DNA of 64,000 bases, taken from assembly GCA_047967505.1 (NCBI GenBank), contig CM106539.1. The stretch is one strand, 5' to 3'. The position numbers were made by a program, and so were the translations under genes. Below the pieces are notes generated by a model. The model saw only the letters and a list, made by a program, of their open reading frames with translations. It had not been told where the DNA came from and ran no database searches. Positions within the stretch are counted from its first letter, which is position 1, and each line of letters starts with the position of its first letter. Shown in pieces: positions 1-11,179 of the stretch. Source of the stretch: Dipteris shenzhenensis. Taxonomy: Eukaryota > Polypodiophyta > Polypodiopsida > Gleicheniales.

Positions 1-380
1 ATTTGCAAATGATCTCATTTGTAAAATGTCCCCTATAGTAAAATCCAAGGTGGTGCACTTTGTATTCTTGATAATGTCTGTTGCATAAGTCTCATCTTTG
101 TCCCATGCTATAAATGATTTGTTGGATGTATTGTAGGGCATAACATCTCCAAGTGTTTCCATATCTCCACATTTATACTTTAGCTCAACATGTGCGCTAA
201 GAATCTTTGATACAGTAACTGCCACCTTATCTTTGCCAAGTCTTCGAATGTGGCAAACTGAATTGGGATCACTATCATGGATTGTAGCAAATGCAACTAC
301 TCTTTTGCTACATAGAATCACATCCATCCCTGGAACAAAATCTATAGCCATCTCCTTTGTGAGAGTCCTTCGCAAGCAAG
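1..380 (-). CDS. partial exon of an unknown plant gene, running off the left edge
   Basis: Reading the minus strand from 380 to 1 gives about 126 codons without a stop. The region directly upstream ends in an acceptor-like TACTGCAG at 381-388, so this looks like an exon rather than a chance ORF. The peptide contains the segments EMAIDFVPGMDVILCSKRVV and TLGDVMPYNTSN and reads as a compact beta-rich domain with several valine-rich strands. The pattern (a VPxGMxVxL start, a central variable part and a TLGDxxxxxIxW-like end) reminds me of a domain found in plant transposase- and Ulp1-associated proteins (DUF8039-like). That is only an impression without a profile search. The satellite begins about 90 bases beyond the acceptor, so the rest of the gene, if it exists, lies left of the window or was displaced by the array. 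Confidence 0.45.
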
Positions 381-469
381 CTGCAGTAGCAACAATTACA
401 TAAATATTAGTCTCTTTTTAATAATCTACTTATTTATTATAATTTTTAATTAGTACTTAATTTATTGGT

Positions 470-3400
470 GGGAGAAGTTATCCGATCAAGTACTGATCAG
501 ATGGACATGCCAAGTTATCCTTTGCATGGTCGATCGAGCATTAAATACTATTTTTGCTCTAGTGTCATGCACATCCGTAAAAAAACATGAGCCTACTAGG
601 TATGTTATCCAATCAAGCACTAATGGGATGCGTGTGCCACTTTGCATGTAAGTCAATTCCACCTAGTTGAAGGTGTGTGCAAAGTATTGTGCCCATCAGA
701 TATGCTTTGCATTGTCGATCAAGCATAAAACACCGTTTTTGCCTTAATGTCATGCACAACCATGAAAAAACACGGTCCTAAGTGTGTTAATCAAACAAGT
801 ACTTATTGGATGGGGGCTCCACTTTTCACGCAAGTCCGTTTCAACTAGGTTGAGATGCGTGCAAAGTATTTTCACCATCGGATATGCTCTGCATGGTCGA
901 TTATGCATTATACAACATTCTTTCCGTAGTGATATGCACATCTGCAAAAATACACGCCCTTAGGTATATTATGTAACCAAGTACTACTTATCGAATGGGT
1001 GTGCCTCTTTGACAAAATTTCAATACCACCTAGGTTAAGGCGTAGGAAAAGTATTGTTCCCATCGGATATGCTTTGCATGGTCAATCGAGCATTAAATAC
1101 TATTTTTGCTCGTGTCATGCACATCCGTAAAAAAAACACGCTGCTAGGTGTGTTATCCGATCAAGTACTTATGCGATGGGAATGCCACTTTGCATGTAAG
1201 ACAATTCCACCTGGTTGAAGCTGTGTACAAATTATTGTGCCCATCGGATATGCTTTGCATTGTCGATCAAGCAAAAAATACCGTTTTTGTCTTAGTGTCA
1301 TGCACAACCATATAAAAACACAGTCCTAAGTGTGTTAATCAAACAAGTACTTATCGGATGGGGGCTCCAGTTTGCACGCAAGTCTGTTTCAACTAGGTTG
1401 AGATGCATGCAAAGTATTGTCACCATCGGATATGCTCTGCATGGTCGATTACGCATTATACAACGTTTTTCCCATAGTCATATGCACATCCGCAAAAAAA
1501 CATGCCCTTAGGTATGTTATCTGACCAAGTACTTATCGGATGGGTGTGCCTCTTTGAGAAAATTTCAATACCACCTAGGTTAAGGTGTAGGAAAAGTATT
1601 TTGCCCATCGGATATGCTTTGCATGGTCGATTGAGCATTAAATATCATTTTTACCTTAGTGTCATGCACATCCATAAAAATACACGCTGCTAGGTGTGTT
1701 ATCCGATCAAGTACTTATGTAATGGGAATGTTACTCTGCATGTAAGTCAATTCCACCTAGTTGAAGGTGTGTGCAAAGTATTGTGCCCATCGGATATGCT
1801 TTGCCTTGTCGATCAAGCATAAAACATCGTTTTTGCCTTTGTGTCATGCACAACCATATAAAAACACGGCCGTAGGTGTGTTATTCAAATAAGTACTTAT
1901 TGGATGGGGGATCCACTTTGCATGCAAGTCTGTTTCAACTACTTTGAGGTGCGTGCAAAGTATTGTCACCATCGGATATGCTTTGCATGGTCGATCATGC
2001 ATTATACACCATTTTTTCCCTAGTGATATGGACATTCGCAAAAAAACACACCATTAGGTGTATTATCTGACCAAGTACTTATCGGATGGGTGTGCCTCAT
2101 TGAGAACATTTCAATACCACCTAGGTTGAGGTGTACGAAAGTGTTGTGCCCATCGAATATCCTTTGCATGGTCGATCGAGCATTAAATACTATTTTTGCT
2201 CTAGTGTCATGCACATCCGTAAAAAAACACGCTGCTAGGTATGTTATCCGATCAAGCACTTATGGGATGGGCATGCCACTTTGCATGTAAGTCAATTCCA
2301 CCTATTTGAAGGTGTATGCAAAGTATTGTGCCCATCGGATATGCTTTGCATTGTCGATCAAGCATAAAACACCTTTTTTGCCTTAGTGTCATGCACAACC
2401 ATGAAAAAACACGGTCCTAGGTGTGTTATTCAAACAAGTACTTATTGGATGGGGGCTCAACTTTGCAAACAAGTCCCTTTCAACTACATTGAGGTGTGTG
2501 CAAAGTATTGTCACCATCAGATATGATTTGCATGGTCAATCACACATTATACACCATTTTTTCCCTAGTGGTATGCACATCCGTAAAAAAACACGCCCTT
2601 AGGTATGTTATCTGACCAAGTACTTATCAGATGGGTGTGCCTCTTTGAGAACATTTCAATACCACCTAGGTTGAGGTATAGGAAAAGTATTGTGCCCATC
2701 AGATATGCTTTGCATGGTCGATCGAGCATTAAATACCATTTTTGCCTTAGTGTCATGCACATCCGTAAAAAAACACACTGCTAGGTGAGTTATCCAATCA
2801 AGCACTTATGTGATGGGAATGCCACTTTGCATGTAAGTCAATTCCACCTAGTTGAAGTTGTGTGCAAAGTATCGTGCCCATCGGATATACTTTGCATTGT
2901 CGATCAAGCATAAAATACCGTTTTTGCCTTAGTTACATGCACAACCATGAAAAAACACGGTCCTAAGTGTGTTAATTAAACAAGTACTTATCGGATGGGG
3001 GCTCCACTTTGCACACAAGTCTGTTTCAACAAGTTTGAGGTGCGTGTAAAGTATTGTCACCATCGGATATGCTTTGCATGGTCGATCACGCATTGTACAC
3101 CATTTTTTCCCTAGTGATATGGACATCCGCAAAAAAACACGCCCTTAGGTGTGTTATCTGACCAAGTACTTATCGGATGGGTGTGCCTCTTTGAGAACAT
3201 TTCAATACCACCTAGGTTGAGGTGTAAGAAAGGTTTTGTGCCCATCGGATATCCTTTGCATGGTCGATCGAGCATTAAATACTATTTTTGCTCGTGTCAT
3301 GCACATTCGTAAGAAAACACGCTACTAGGTATGTTATCCGATCAAGCACTTATGGGATGGGCGTGCCACTTTGCATGTAAGTCGATTCCACCTAGTTGAA

Positions 3401-4265
3401 GGTGTGTGCAAAGTATTGTGCCCATCGGATATTCTTTGCATTGTCGATCAAGCATAAAACGCCGTTTTTTCCTTAGTGTCATGCACAACCATGAAAAAAC
3501 ACGGTCCTAGGTGTGTTATTCAAAGAAGTACTTATCGGATGGGGGCTCCACTTTGCATGCAAGTCCTTTTCAACTACGTTGAGGTGTGTGCAAAGTATTA
3601 TCACCATCAGATATGATTTGCATAGTCGATCACGCATTATATACCGTTTTTTCCCTAGTGGTATGCACATCCGCAAAAAAACACGCCCTTAGGTGTGTTA
3701 TCTGACCAAGTACTTATCGCATGGGTGTGCCTCTTTGAGAACATATCAATACCACCTAGGTTGAGGTGTACAAAAAGTGTTGTGCCCATCGGATATCCTT
3801 TGCATGGTCGATCGAGCATTAAATACTATTTTTGCTCTAGTGTCATGCACATCCATAAAAAAACACGCTGCTAGGTATGTTATCCGATCAAGCACTTATG
3901 GGATGGGCATGCCACTTTGCATGTAAGTCAATTCCACCTAGTTGAAGGTGTGTGCAAAGTATTGTGCCCATCGGATATTCTTTCCATTGTTGATCAAGCA
4001 TAAACTAACGTTTTTGCCTTAGTGTCATGCACAATCATGAAAAAACATGGTCCTAAGTGTGTTAATCAAACAAGTACTTATCGGATGGGGGCTCCAGTTT
4101 GCACGCAAGTCTGTTTCAACTAGGTTGAGATGAGTGCAAAGTATTGTCACCATCAGATATGATTTGCACGGTCGATCACGCATTATACACCGTTCTTTCC
4201 CTAGTGGTATGCACATCTGCAAAAAAACACGCCTTTAGGTGTGTTATCTGACCAAGTACTTATCG
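470..4265. repeat. ~182-bp satellite in a three-monomer higher-order repeat (~547 bp)
   Basis: A core resembling AAGTACTTATCGGATGGG recurs about every 182-183 bases (for example near 1158, 1341, 1524, 1706, 1888, 2071). Three monomer types alternate. Type A has CCGATCAAG followed by ATGCCACTTTGCATG. Type B has CAAACAAG followed by GGGGGCTCC. Type C has CTGACCAAG followed by GGTGTGCCTC. Type A recurs near 609, 1158, 1706, 2253, 2800, 3344 and 3889, so the higher-order period is 544-549 bp and about seven units are present. Each monomer also carries GCCCATCGGATATGCTTTGC or a close variant. Repeated ~65-codon minus-strand frames come from the 183-base (61-codon) periodicity and are not genes. 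Confidence 0.93.
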
Positions 4266-4579
4266 GTTTTGATTTGAGGCCGTTTCGGGGCCCATTTTGA
4301 AGGCAGAAGTTCTTCGCAGGCACTCAGAAAAAGGCCCTGTTTTTTGTTGTGCGACCACTGCGCGGCTAGTCGGTGGAAAGGTGCTGCAGAAATTGCATCG
4401 TATGCCTGTGTGCAGAGATATTGGGAGTTGCAGATTCATGCCTATTGCCTGTTGATGCAAAATCGTCACTAGGAAGTGACTGTGTGGTGAAATACCACTC
4501 TCGTCGGTTTTGCAGATCTGCCTGTGTGAGGCAAAAGCTGTGTTTTTTGCAGTGACAGAATATTTTGCAGTGTTCTGTA

Positions 4580-5217
4580 ATGGCATCTAATTCTCTTTCA
4601 CAGATTGTCACTGAAAAGCTTGACAAGAACAACTTCCAGGCATGGAAGTTTAGAATGACGAATTTCTTGATAGGAAAAGGCTATTGGGAATTCATTACAG
4701 GAAATGAAGAAGAACCTGTTCTTCCTAATGTTCCCAGTCAACAGGAAATGCAGGCATTCAAAGGATGGCATGAGAGAGCCAGGAAAGTTATGTACTGGCT
4801 GTCTATCAGTATTTCGGACTCCATGATTGTGCATATTCAGGATGCAAATACGCCAAAGGAGGCATGGGATACTTTGGCAAAAATGTATAGCACAAATACG
4901 CAAGCCAGGAAAATGCAACTCAAACAGGAGTTGCACAATGTGCAGAGAGAAAATTTGAGCATAAATGACTACCACATGAAAGTGAAGAAAATTGCAGATG
5001 CACTTGCTTCCATTGGGTCGCCAGTGGATGATGACGATTTGGTTTCTGTGACCTTGAATGGTCTAGGAAAGGATTATGCACAGTTTCGGACATCCATTGC
5101 CGTCCGTGAAAACTTTCCTGATTTTGAGGAGTTGATTGCTCTTCTAATTTCTGAAGAGCAGAGAAATGGGGGTGCATCTTCTTCAGCAGGAACTTCAAAA
5201 GAAACTGTCTTAACTCA
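4580..5217 (+). pseudogene. copia gag (capsid-like) region
   Basis: The likely start is the ATG at 4580 (MASNSLSQIV). The protein contains the copia gag signature KLDKNNFQAWKFRM, then the UBN2-type block with KEAWDTLAKMYSTNTQARKM and NINDY-like NLSINDYHMKVKKIADAL. It forms the nucleocapsid particle of the retrotransposon. The frame is open to about 5215. The conserved arginine/glycine-rich nucleocapsid linker is then found in the next frame, giving a single-base shift around 5190-5217. Copia elements normally encode one continuous polyprotein, so I read this as a mutation. A programmed shift cannot be excluded, as no slippery heptamer with a clear stem is evident. Confidence 0.85.
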
Positions 5218-6798
5218 AATGCTGGCAGAGGTAGAGGCAGAGGTAGAGGAGGCCGATCTGCAGGCCATGGTAGAAATCAGAATATGCAGCAAACGCAAGA
5301 AAACCAGTCCTATGCAGGAGGACGTGGTAACTCTAGAGGCAGGGGGAGCCAAAGAGGCCGTGGTGGATGGCAGAGAAGCCAAAATGCAAACAGCAATGTT
5401 GAATGCTACTATTGTGGCAAAATGGGTCATATGGCTAAGGACTGCTACAAAAAGCAGAATGACATTATGAATGGAAAATTGCAGCAAGGCAATTATGCAT
5501 CTTCTAGCAGGCAGGGTGATGACAGAAATGAGCATCTTTTTATGGTGCAGCATATGACCAATTCTGTGACAAGTGCAGAAGAACAAAATGATGTGTGGTA
5601 TGTTGACTCAGGTGTGTCAAACCACATGACAGGTCATGCAGAATGGATGCAAGATGCAAGGAAAATGGAAAAGCCAGGATTTGTGGAGACTGGTGATGAT
5701 ACTGCACATCCTATTGTGCAGATTGGCAAAATTCCTTTGTCTATGCAGGATGGGAAAAAGAAATACTTGTCTGATGTATTTCATGTCCCGAACATCACCA
5801 AGAACCTGGTTTTTGTTGGTCAAATGGTTGAACAGGGCTTGCAGGTCAGATTTAATCCTCATGGATGCTTTGTTGAGGATATGAAAAATAATGGTCGCTT
5901 GATAGCAAAAGGAAAGAAGAAGGGCAGGATGTTTACATTGGATGCGGACATGCCTGAATTGAGTGCAGCAATGTTTGCACATGGGACCAGTGTAGTTGCA
6001 GATATTGATATCTGGCACAAACGCATTGGTCATGTTAATATACAGCGACTTAAATCAATGCAAGCCCAAAATATTATTGCAGGATTGCCAAAATTCAAGG
6101 TTGCAGAAATGCACAAGATTTGTGAAGCCTGTCAATTTGGGAAACAGGCAAGGAAACCTTTTCCTAGGCATGTTCAAGAGAGTAAAAAACCATTGGAATT
6201 AATCCACTCTGATGTGTGGACTACAAAAGCTGCATCTATTGGAGGCTGTCACTATTTTGTCACATTTATTGATGACTTCAGCAGAAAACTGTGGGTGCAT
6301 TTTATGAAAAAGAAAAGTGAAGTGTTTGGGCACTTCAAAGCTTTCAAAGCTATGGTTGAAAAAGAAACAGGCCTGCAAATAAAATGCCTAAGGTCAGATG
6401 GAGGGGGAGAGTACCTCTCAAATGAGTTTGCAAGGTTCTTGCAGGAGCATGGTATAAAGCAGCAATATTCATGCCGTCATACCCCACAGCAAAATGGAAT
6501 TGCAGAAAGAAAAAACAGGCATATTGGAGAGGTATCTCGGGCTATGCTAAATGAAAAAGATCTACCAGATTATTATTGGGCTGAAGCAGTTGCTACAGTA
6601 GTCTATATAATGAACAGGACTCCCACTGCAGCAATACATGGCATGATGCCAGAGGAGATGTATACGGGTAGGAAACCAGATATTTCTCATTTGAAGATTT
6701 TTTATTGCATTGCCTATGTCCATGTGCCAGATGAGCTGAGGTCCAAGTTGGATCCAAAAGCTGAGAAGTGCATCTTTATTGGTTATTCTCTGCAGTAG
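5218..6798 (+). pseudogene. copia nucleocapsid zinc knuckle, protease and integrase
   Basis: This is the second frame of the polyprotein. Counting from the ATG at 5284, an RGRG-rich linker is followed by a CCHC knuckle (C41, C44, H49, C54) and an aspartic protease motif DSG at 108-110, with valine where alanine is usual. The integrase has an H245-x4-H250-x29-C280-x2-C283 zinc site and a complete D310, D372, E408 triad with the canonical D-x35-E spacing. These parts process the polyprotein and insert the cDNA. The frame ends at a TAG (6796-6798) inside the conserved GYSxxxKGYR region after the integrase core. The frame continues in register beyond it, so this is a nonsense mutation and not a natural end. 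Confidence 0.9.
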
Positions 6799-8943
6799 AA
6801 AGGGTATAGATGCTATAACCCTTCTACACGCAAGTTCACAGTGAGCAGAGATGTTGTTTTTGATGAGATGAGCAGCTGATATAAACCAGTAAATGTGATG
6901 ATTGATGTAGATGCACAAAATGGTAATGCTGCACAGAATGCACAGCAGCAATCACAAAATATCAGTGGACCTGGAGTGTCCTCTACCAGTGGTTCACATA
7001 CTTCGCCATGGACAGGCAGATTGAGATCAGGAGAATCCCCTCAAAGCAATGTAGATAGTGGTACGCAGGTATCACGAAAAGGAAAAGAGAAGGTAGATCA
7101 GCCCATGTTTGATGTGAATGCAGGTCACTCTTATGTGGATGGTGAATCCAGTGGCTCAGAACAGAGCATTGATGATGAGTTGGGTATTCCTTATGTTGTT
7201 ACACCTGGAGTAAGGAAGACCAGGGATGTTTTGAGAGCACCTGGAAGTGAGCCTATTTTGCGCAGGTCTACCAGGGTTAGGTATCCTATGGATAGGCTGA
7301 AATATGATGGATTTACAGCCATTCACTATGCCTATATGGTCAAAGTGATACAGGAACCAGAACCCACTTCTTTTGAGCAAGCCATGGAAAATGAAAAATG
7401 GAAGAAAGCCATGGATGAAGAAATGGATGCCTTGGATGCTAATGCTACATGGGAATTGGTGCCTTTGCCTAAAGGCAAGAATGCAATTGGCTGTAAGTGG
7501 GTTTATAAGATCAAGCACAATGCAGATGGTTCTGTGAATAGATACAAGGCAAGATTAGTTGTCAAGGGGTATGCACATACAGATGGCATTGATTATGAAG
7601 AAACTTTCAGCCCGGTTGCAAGGATGGCAACCGTAAGAGCAGCCATTGCTATGGCTACATCAAAGGGATGGTCTTTACATCAGATGGATGTAAAGAATGC
7701 CTTCTTGCATGGTGATTTGCAAGAAGAGGTCTTTATGGAGCAGCCAGCAGGTTATGTTCATGCTACTCATCCTGAGTTTGTTTGCAGGTTGAAGAAAGCC
7801 TTGTATGGCTTGAAGCAAGCACCTAGAGCATGGTCTGACAAGATAGGACAGTATCTTGTCACTATTGGCTTTCAGATTTCCAAGGCAGATTTCTCACTCT
7901 ATGTGAGAAAAACAGAGAAAGGGATTATGCTGCTGGTCATTTATGTTGATGATTTGATCATCACAGGTGATAGTGATGAAGATATCCTTCATGTGAAAAT
8001 GCTATTGAGGCAGAAGTTTGAGATGAAGGATTTGGGAGAGCTGCGCTATTTCTTGGGCATTGAGGTGATTAGATCACCAAGTGGGATACAGCTCTTGCAG
8101 AGGCAGTATGGATTGGACATGCTATCCAAATATGGGATGACAGGCTGTAAGCCTATTTCAGTTCCTTTGGAGCAGAATGTGAAGCTAAGCACAGATGCAG
8201 GTGAGCTTCTGGAAGACCCTACTATGTACAGACGCATAGTAGGAAGTTTGATTTACATGACTATTACCAGGCCAGATTTGAGCTATGCTATTGGGTTGGT
8301 AAGTCAGTTTATGCAGGCTCCAAGGAAACCGCATTTGGATGCGGCTAGACGCATACTCAGGTATGTGAAGTCCACATTGCAGTATGGACTATTTTATGAG
8401 GCTGGGGTTCAGATACAGTTGCATGGATACACTGATGCTGATTGGGCTGGTAGCATTTCTGATAGACGATCTACCAATGGATATGTGTTCTCTTTTGGGA
8501 GTGCTGCAGTCACTTGGAGCAGCAAGAAACAGCCTATAGTTGCCTTGTCGAGCACAGAGGCTGAGTACAGGGGTGCAGCAATGGCTACATGTGAGGTAGC
8601 TTGGTTGCATAAGCTACTCTATGATATGCATCAGTCTACAGATGGGCCAGTTGTCATTTATTGTGACAACATGAGCAGTATACACTTGGCAAAGAACCCA
8701 GTCTTTCATGCTAGAACAAAGCACATTGAGGTGCATTATCACTATGTGCAGGAGAAGGTTTTACTAGGTCTTATTGATCTAGTTTATGTCAGCACAGAGG
8801 ATCAGGTAGCTGACATATTCACGAAAGCATTGGGCGCAGAGAAGCTGCGCAAGTTCAAAGACCTGCTTGGTGTGCAGGATTTGGGATTGAGCTCGAGGGG
8901 GAGTGTTGAGATATCGAGCTCCACTCGAGATATGCCAGGGTGA
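6799..8943 (+). pseudogene. copia integrase C-terminus, reverse transcriptase and RNase H
   Basis: The frame is the same as for the integrase. After a second in-frame stop (TGA, 6877-6879, in the DEMSS-x-Y motif) it is open for 682 codons from 6895. From that ATG, the RT domain begins near residue 200 (GCKWVYKIKHN) and includes the VDVK-like block at 262-280 and the catalytic YVDD at 350-353. RNase H has DADW (514-517), TEAE (554-557), D591 and VADIFTKAL near 638-646. All catalytic residues are present. This part copies the element RNA into DNA and removes the RNA strand. The protein reads through to 8943, so the stop codon lies within the LTR. Confidence 0.92.
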
Positions 8944-9256
8944 CCGTTGTGTACTTATGTCACCGACTTGTTAGCTGGAGATGCGGTTGGCACACCGCCC
9001 ACGAATAATAGCTGGATGACAGCTATCCTTATCTACTATAGTTTGTGGCTCAGTTAGTATGCCACCTTAGTTAGTTGAGTTTGGTTTGAGACCCACATAT
9101 AGGGTTCTTCTATTTCTTTGTACTAGAGTTCTTTTGGCTTACACAACTAAGAAGAGGAAAACTGTTTTCAGCCTCCACCTTTATGTGTATTCCCCCAATT
9201 GTTTATGTGAGAAAGCCGCAAGTGAGACTCCTTCCCTCTCTCCCACAATCTTCACA
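8904..9256 (+). repeat. putative 3' LTR of the copia element
   Basis: The LTR starts with TGTTGAGATATCGAGC right after the purine tract. It contains a promoter-like CACATATAGGG near 9090 and ends tentatively at ...CTTCACA (9256), just before the G-rich array. No 5' partner is in the window, so the ends rest on TG...CA logic alone. Confidence 0.55.
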
Positions 9257-10560
9257 CTGGCGGCCACGACCGCCAGCAGGGAGGGGGGTGGGTGGGAGGG
9301 AAGGGGGTGGGAGGGGTGAAGGGGGTGGGAGGGGCTGAGTGGGGGGGGCTGGCGGCTACGGCCGCCAGCCCGAGGAAAGGGGGGGGGGAAGGGGGGGTGG
9401 GGAAGAGGGGGGGGAGGGCTGAGAGGGGGGGGGGCTAGGGGGCCGCGAAGGGGGGGTGGGGAAGAGGGGGGGGAGGGCTGAGAGGGGGGGGGATGGCGGC
9501 CACGGCCGCCAGCCTGGGGGAAGGGGGGAGGGGGGGGGAGAGGGGGCGGGGAAGGGGGGTGGCGGGGGTGAAGGGGGGGAGGGGGTGCGAGAGGGGGGGG
9601 GCTGGGGGGCCGCGAAGGGGAGGTGGGGAAGAGGGGTGCGAGAGGGGGGGGGCTGGCGGCCGGGGAGGTGGGGAAGAGGGGGGGAGGGCTGAGAGGGGGC
9701 GGGGACTGGGCGACCACAAAGGGGGGGTGGGGAAGAGGGGTGCGAGAGGGGGGGGCTCGCGGCCGCCAGCCTGGGGGAAGGGGGGAGGGGGGGGGAGAGG
9801 GGGCGGGGAAGGGGGGTGGTGGGGGTGAAGGGGGGGAGGGGGGTGCGAGAGGGGGGGGCTGGGGGGCCACAAAGGGGGGGTGGGGAAGGGGGGGGGGAGA
9901 GGGGTGCGAGAGGGGGGGCTGGCGGCCACGAAGGGGGGTGGGGAAGAGGGGGGAGGGAGGGCTGAGAGGGGGGGCTGGCAGCCGCGGCCGCCAGCCCGGG
10001 GGAAGGGGGAGGGGGGGGAGAGGGGGCGGGGAAGGGGGGTGGCGAGGGTGAAGGGGGGGAGGGGGGTGCGAGAGGGGGGGGGTGCGAGAGGGGGGGGGCT
10101 GGGGGGCCGCGAAGGGGGGGTGGGGAAGAGGGGTGCGAGAGGGGGGGGCTGGTGGCCGCCAGCCCGGGGGCCGCGAAGGGGGGGTGGGGAAGAGGGGGTG
10201 GGGAGGGCTGAGAGGGGGGGGCTAGGCGGTCGTGAAGGGGGGGTGGGGAAGAGGGGTGCGAGAGGGGGGGGGCTAGCGGCCATGGCCGCCAGCCTTAGGG
10301 AAGGGGGGAAGGGGTGTGGAGGGGTAAGGGGTTGGGACCGGGCCAGGGGAAAGGGGGTAGGGGAGGGGGGGAGTGGGAGGGGAGGGGTCAAGGGGGGGAG
10401 GGGTTTTGGCGGCGGAGGGAGGGGAGGGGAGGGGAGGGGAGGAGGGGAGGGCAGGGGTCGAGGGAGGGAGGGAGGGAGGGGAGAGGAAGGAGAGAGAGGA
10501 GAGAGAGAGGGAGAGGAGAGGAGGGAGCAGAAGGAGAGAGAGGGGAGAGGAGGATTTGAC
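9257..10560. repeat. extremely G-rich minisatellite (plus strand)
   Basis: About 1.3 kb is made almost only of runs of 3-9 G separated by A, C or T. The recurring blocks are GGGGTGGGGAAGAGGGG, GGGTGCGAGAGGGGG and GGGGAAGGGGGG. A palindromic GGCGGCCACGGCCGCC-like island recurs near 9350, 9494, 9755, 9967, 10155 and 10276. After about 10380 it decays into GGGA/GAGA purine repeats. The strand asymmetry is very high, so both G-quadruplex and triplex (H-DNA) structures are plausible. The long proline-rich minus-strand frames here are a composition artefact. Confidence 0.92.
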
Positions 10561-10760
10561 TTACTATCACGAGCAAGAGCGACAAATAAGATTTGACTTA
10601 CGAGAAGAATGAAAAGGACTTACGAGAAGAAAGTATCGAGAAGAATGTTGAAGAAAGTATCAAGAAGAATGTTGAACACAAATTTGAATTCAAAAGGAAC
10701 GTACGAGAAGAAAGTATGAGAAGAATGTTGAACACAAATTTGGCTTAAATATGCAAAAGA
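10561..10760. repeat. GAGAAGAA short tandem repeat region
   Basis: Units such as TTACGAGAAGAA and GTATCGAGAAGAATGTTGAA recur several times, including two copies of a ~55-base unit ending in GAACACAAATTTG. No coding signal was seen between here and 10940, where the sequence is AT-rich. Confidence 0.7.
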
Positions 10761-10957
10761 AGGGGTTGTGATGTAGAGGCTAAACCTGCATGTGAGATAA
10801 ATGAAGAACAAGTATCTAAAGAAAAGTTAACATTTTTCAATTTAAAAGATGAATATATATAAAAATATTATCTCACCTTCAAAACAAACCATAAATTCAC
10901 TCTTTTATAATTTTTTAAAAGTATAATATAAAACATGTAAATATATAAAACTCTCTT

Positions 10958-11028
10958 TACTTTCTTTCTCTCTCTCTCGACTCCTAAATCTCTCTGTAGC
11001 CATAGTCAAGACACCTCATTCTCTCTCT

Positions 11029-11069
<41 letters not shown>

Positions 11070-11135
11070 AACTCTTATGTGTTTTCCTCTCTATCCTCAT
11101 CCCACTTATTCTCTCTCTCCCTCTCCCTCCCTCTA
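10958..11135. repeat. CT-rich microsatellite
   Basis: The stretch is dominated by (CT)n, with an uninterrupted run at about 11034-11065. It lies just upstream of the first exon of the protease array, where CT-rich tracts are common in plant 5' untranslated or promoter DNA. Confidence 0.8.
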
Positions 11136-11179
11136 GCACAGACCATTGTCATTTTGTTGATAAAAAAGACAAAGAAGCC

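Larger units (their letters stand above)
4266..9256 (+). mobile_element. Ty1/copia retrotransposon, 5' LTR and primer-binding site missing
   Basis: The element is recognised by gag, protease, integrase, reverse transcriptase and RNase H in the copia order (integrase before RT). The left boundary is where satellite sequence stops at about 4265. The first ~310 bases are leader sequence, but neither an initiator-Met primer site (TGGTATCAGAGC) nor a copy of the downstream LTR precedes the gag start. The right end has a purine tract (GAGGGGGAG, 8895-8903) followed by a TGTTGAG LTR start. Coding breaks are few: one frameshift near the gag/protease junction and two in-frame stops between integrase and RT. 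The insertion is therefore fairly young but immobile. Confidence 0.88.

Noticed and set aside
750-4222. Series of ~65-codon minus-strand ORFs in the satellite
   Set aside because: They recur with the ~547-bp period because the monomer is about 61 codons long. The peptides are the same sequence in shifted copies, with no start context or conservation beyond the DNA repeat.
4565-4579. Upstream ATG at 4565 as gag start
   Set aside because: Only five codons upstream; MASNSLSQ at 4580 fits the usual copia gag start better, though the difference is small.
9181-10596. Long proline-rich (minus) and glycine-rich (plus) ORFs
   Set aside because: Several frames are open at once because stop codons need A/T and the tract is almost pure G. 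This is composition, not coding.
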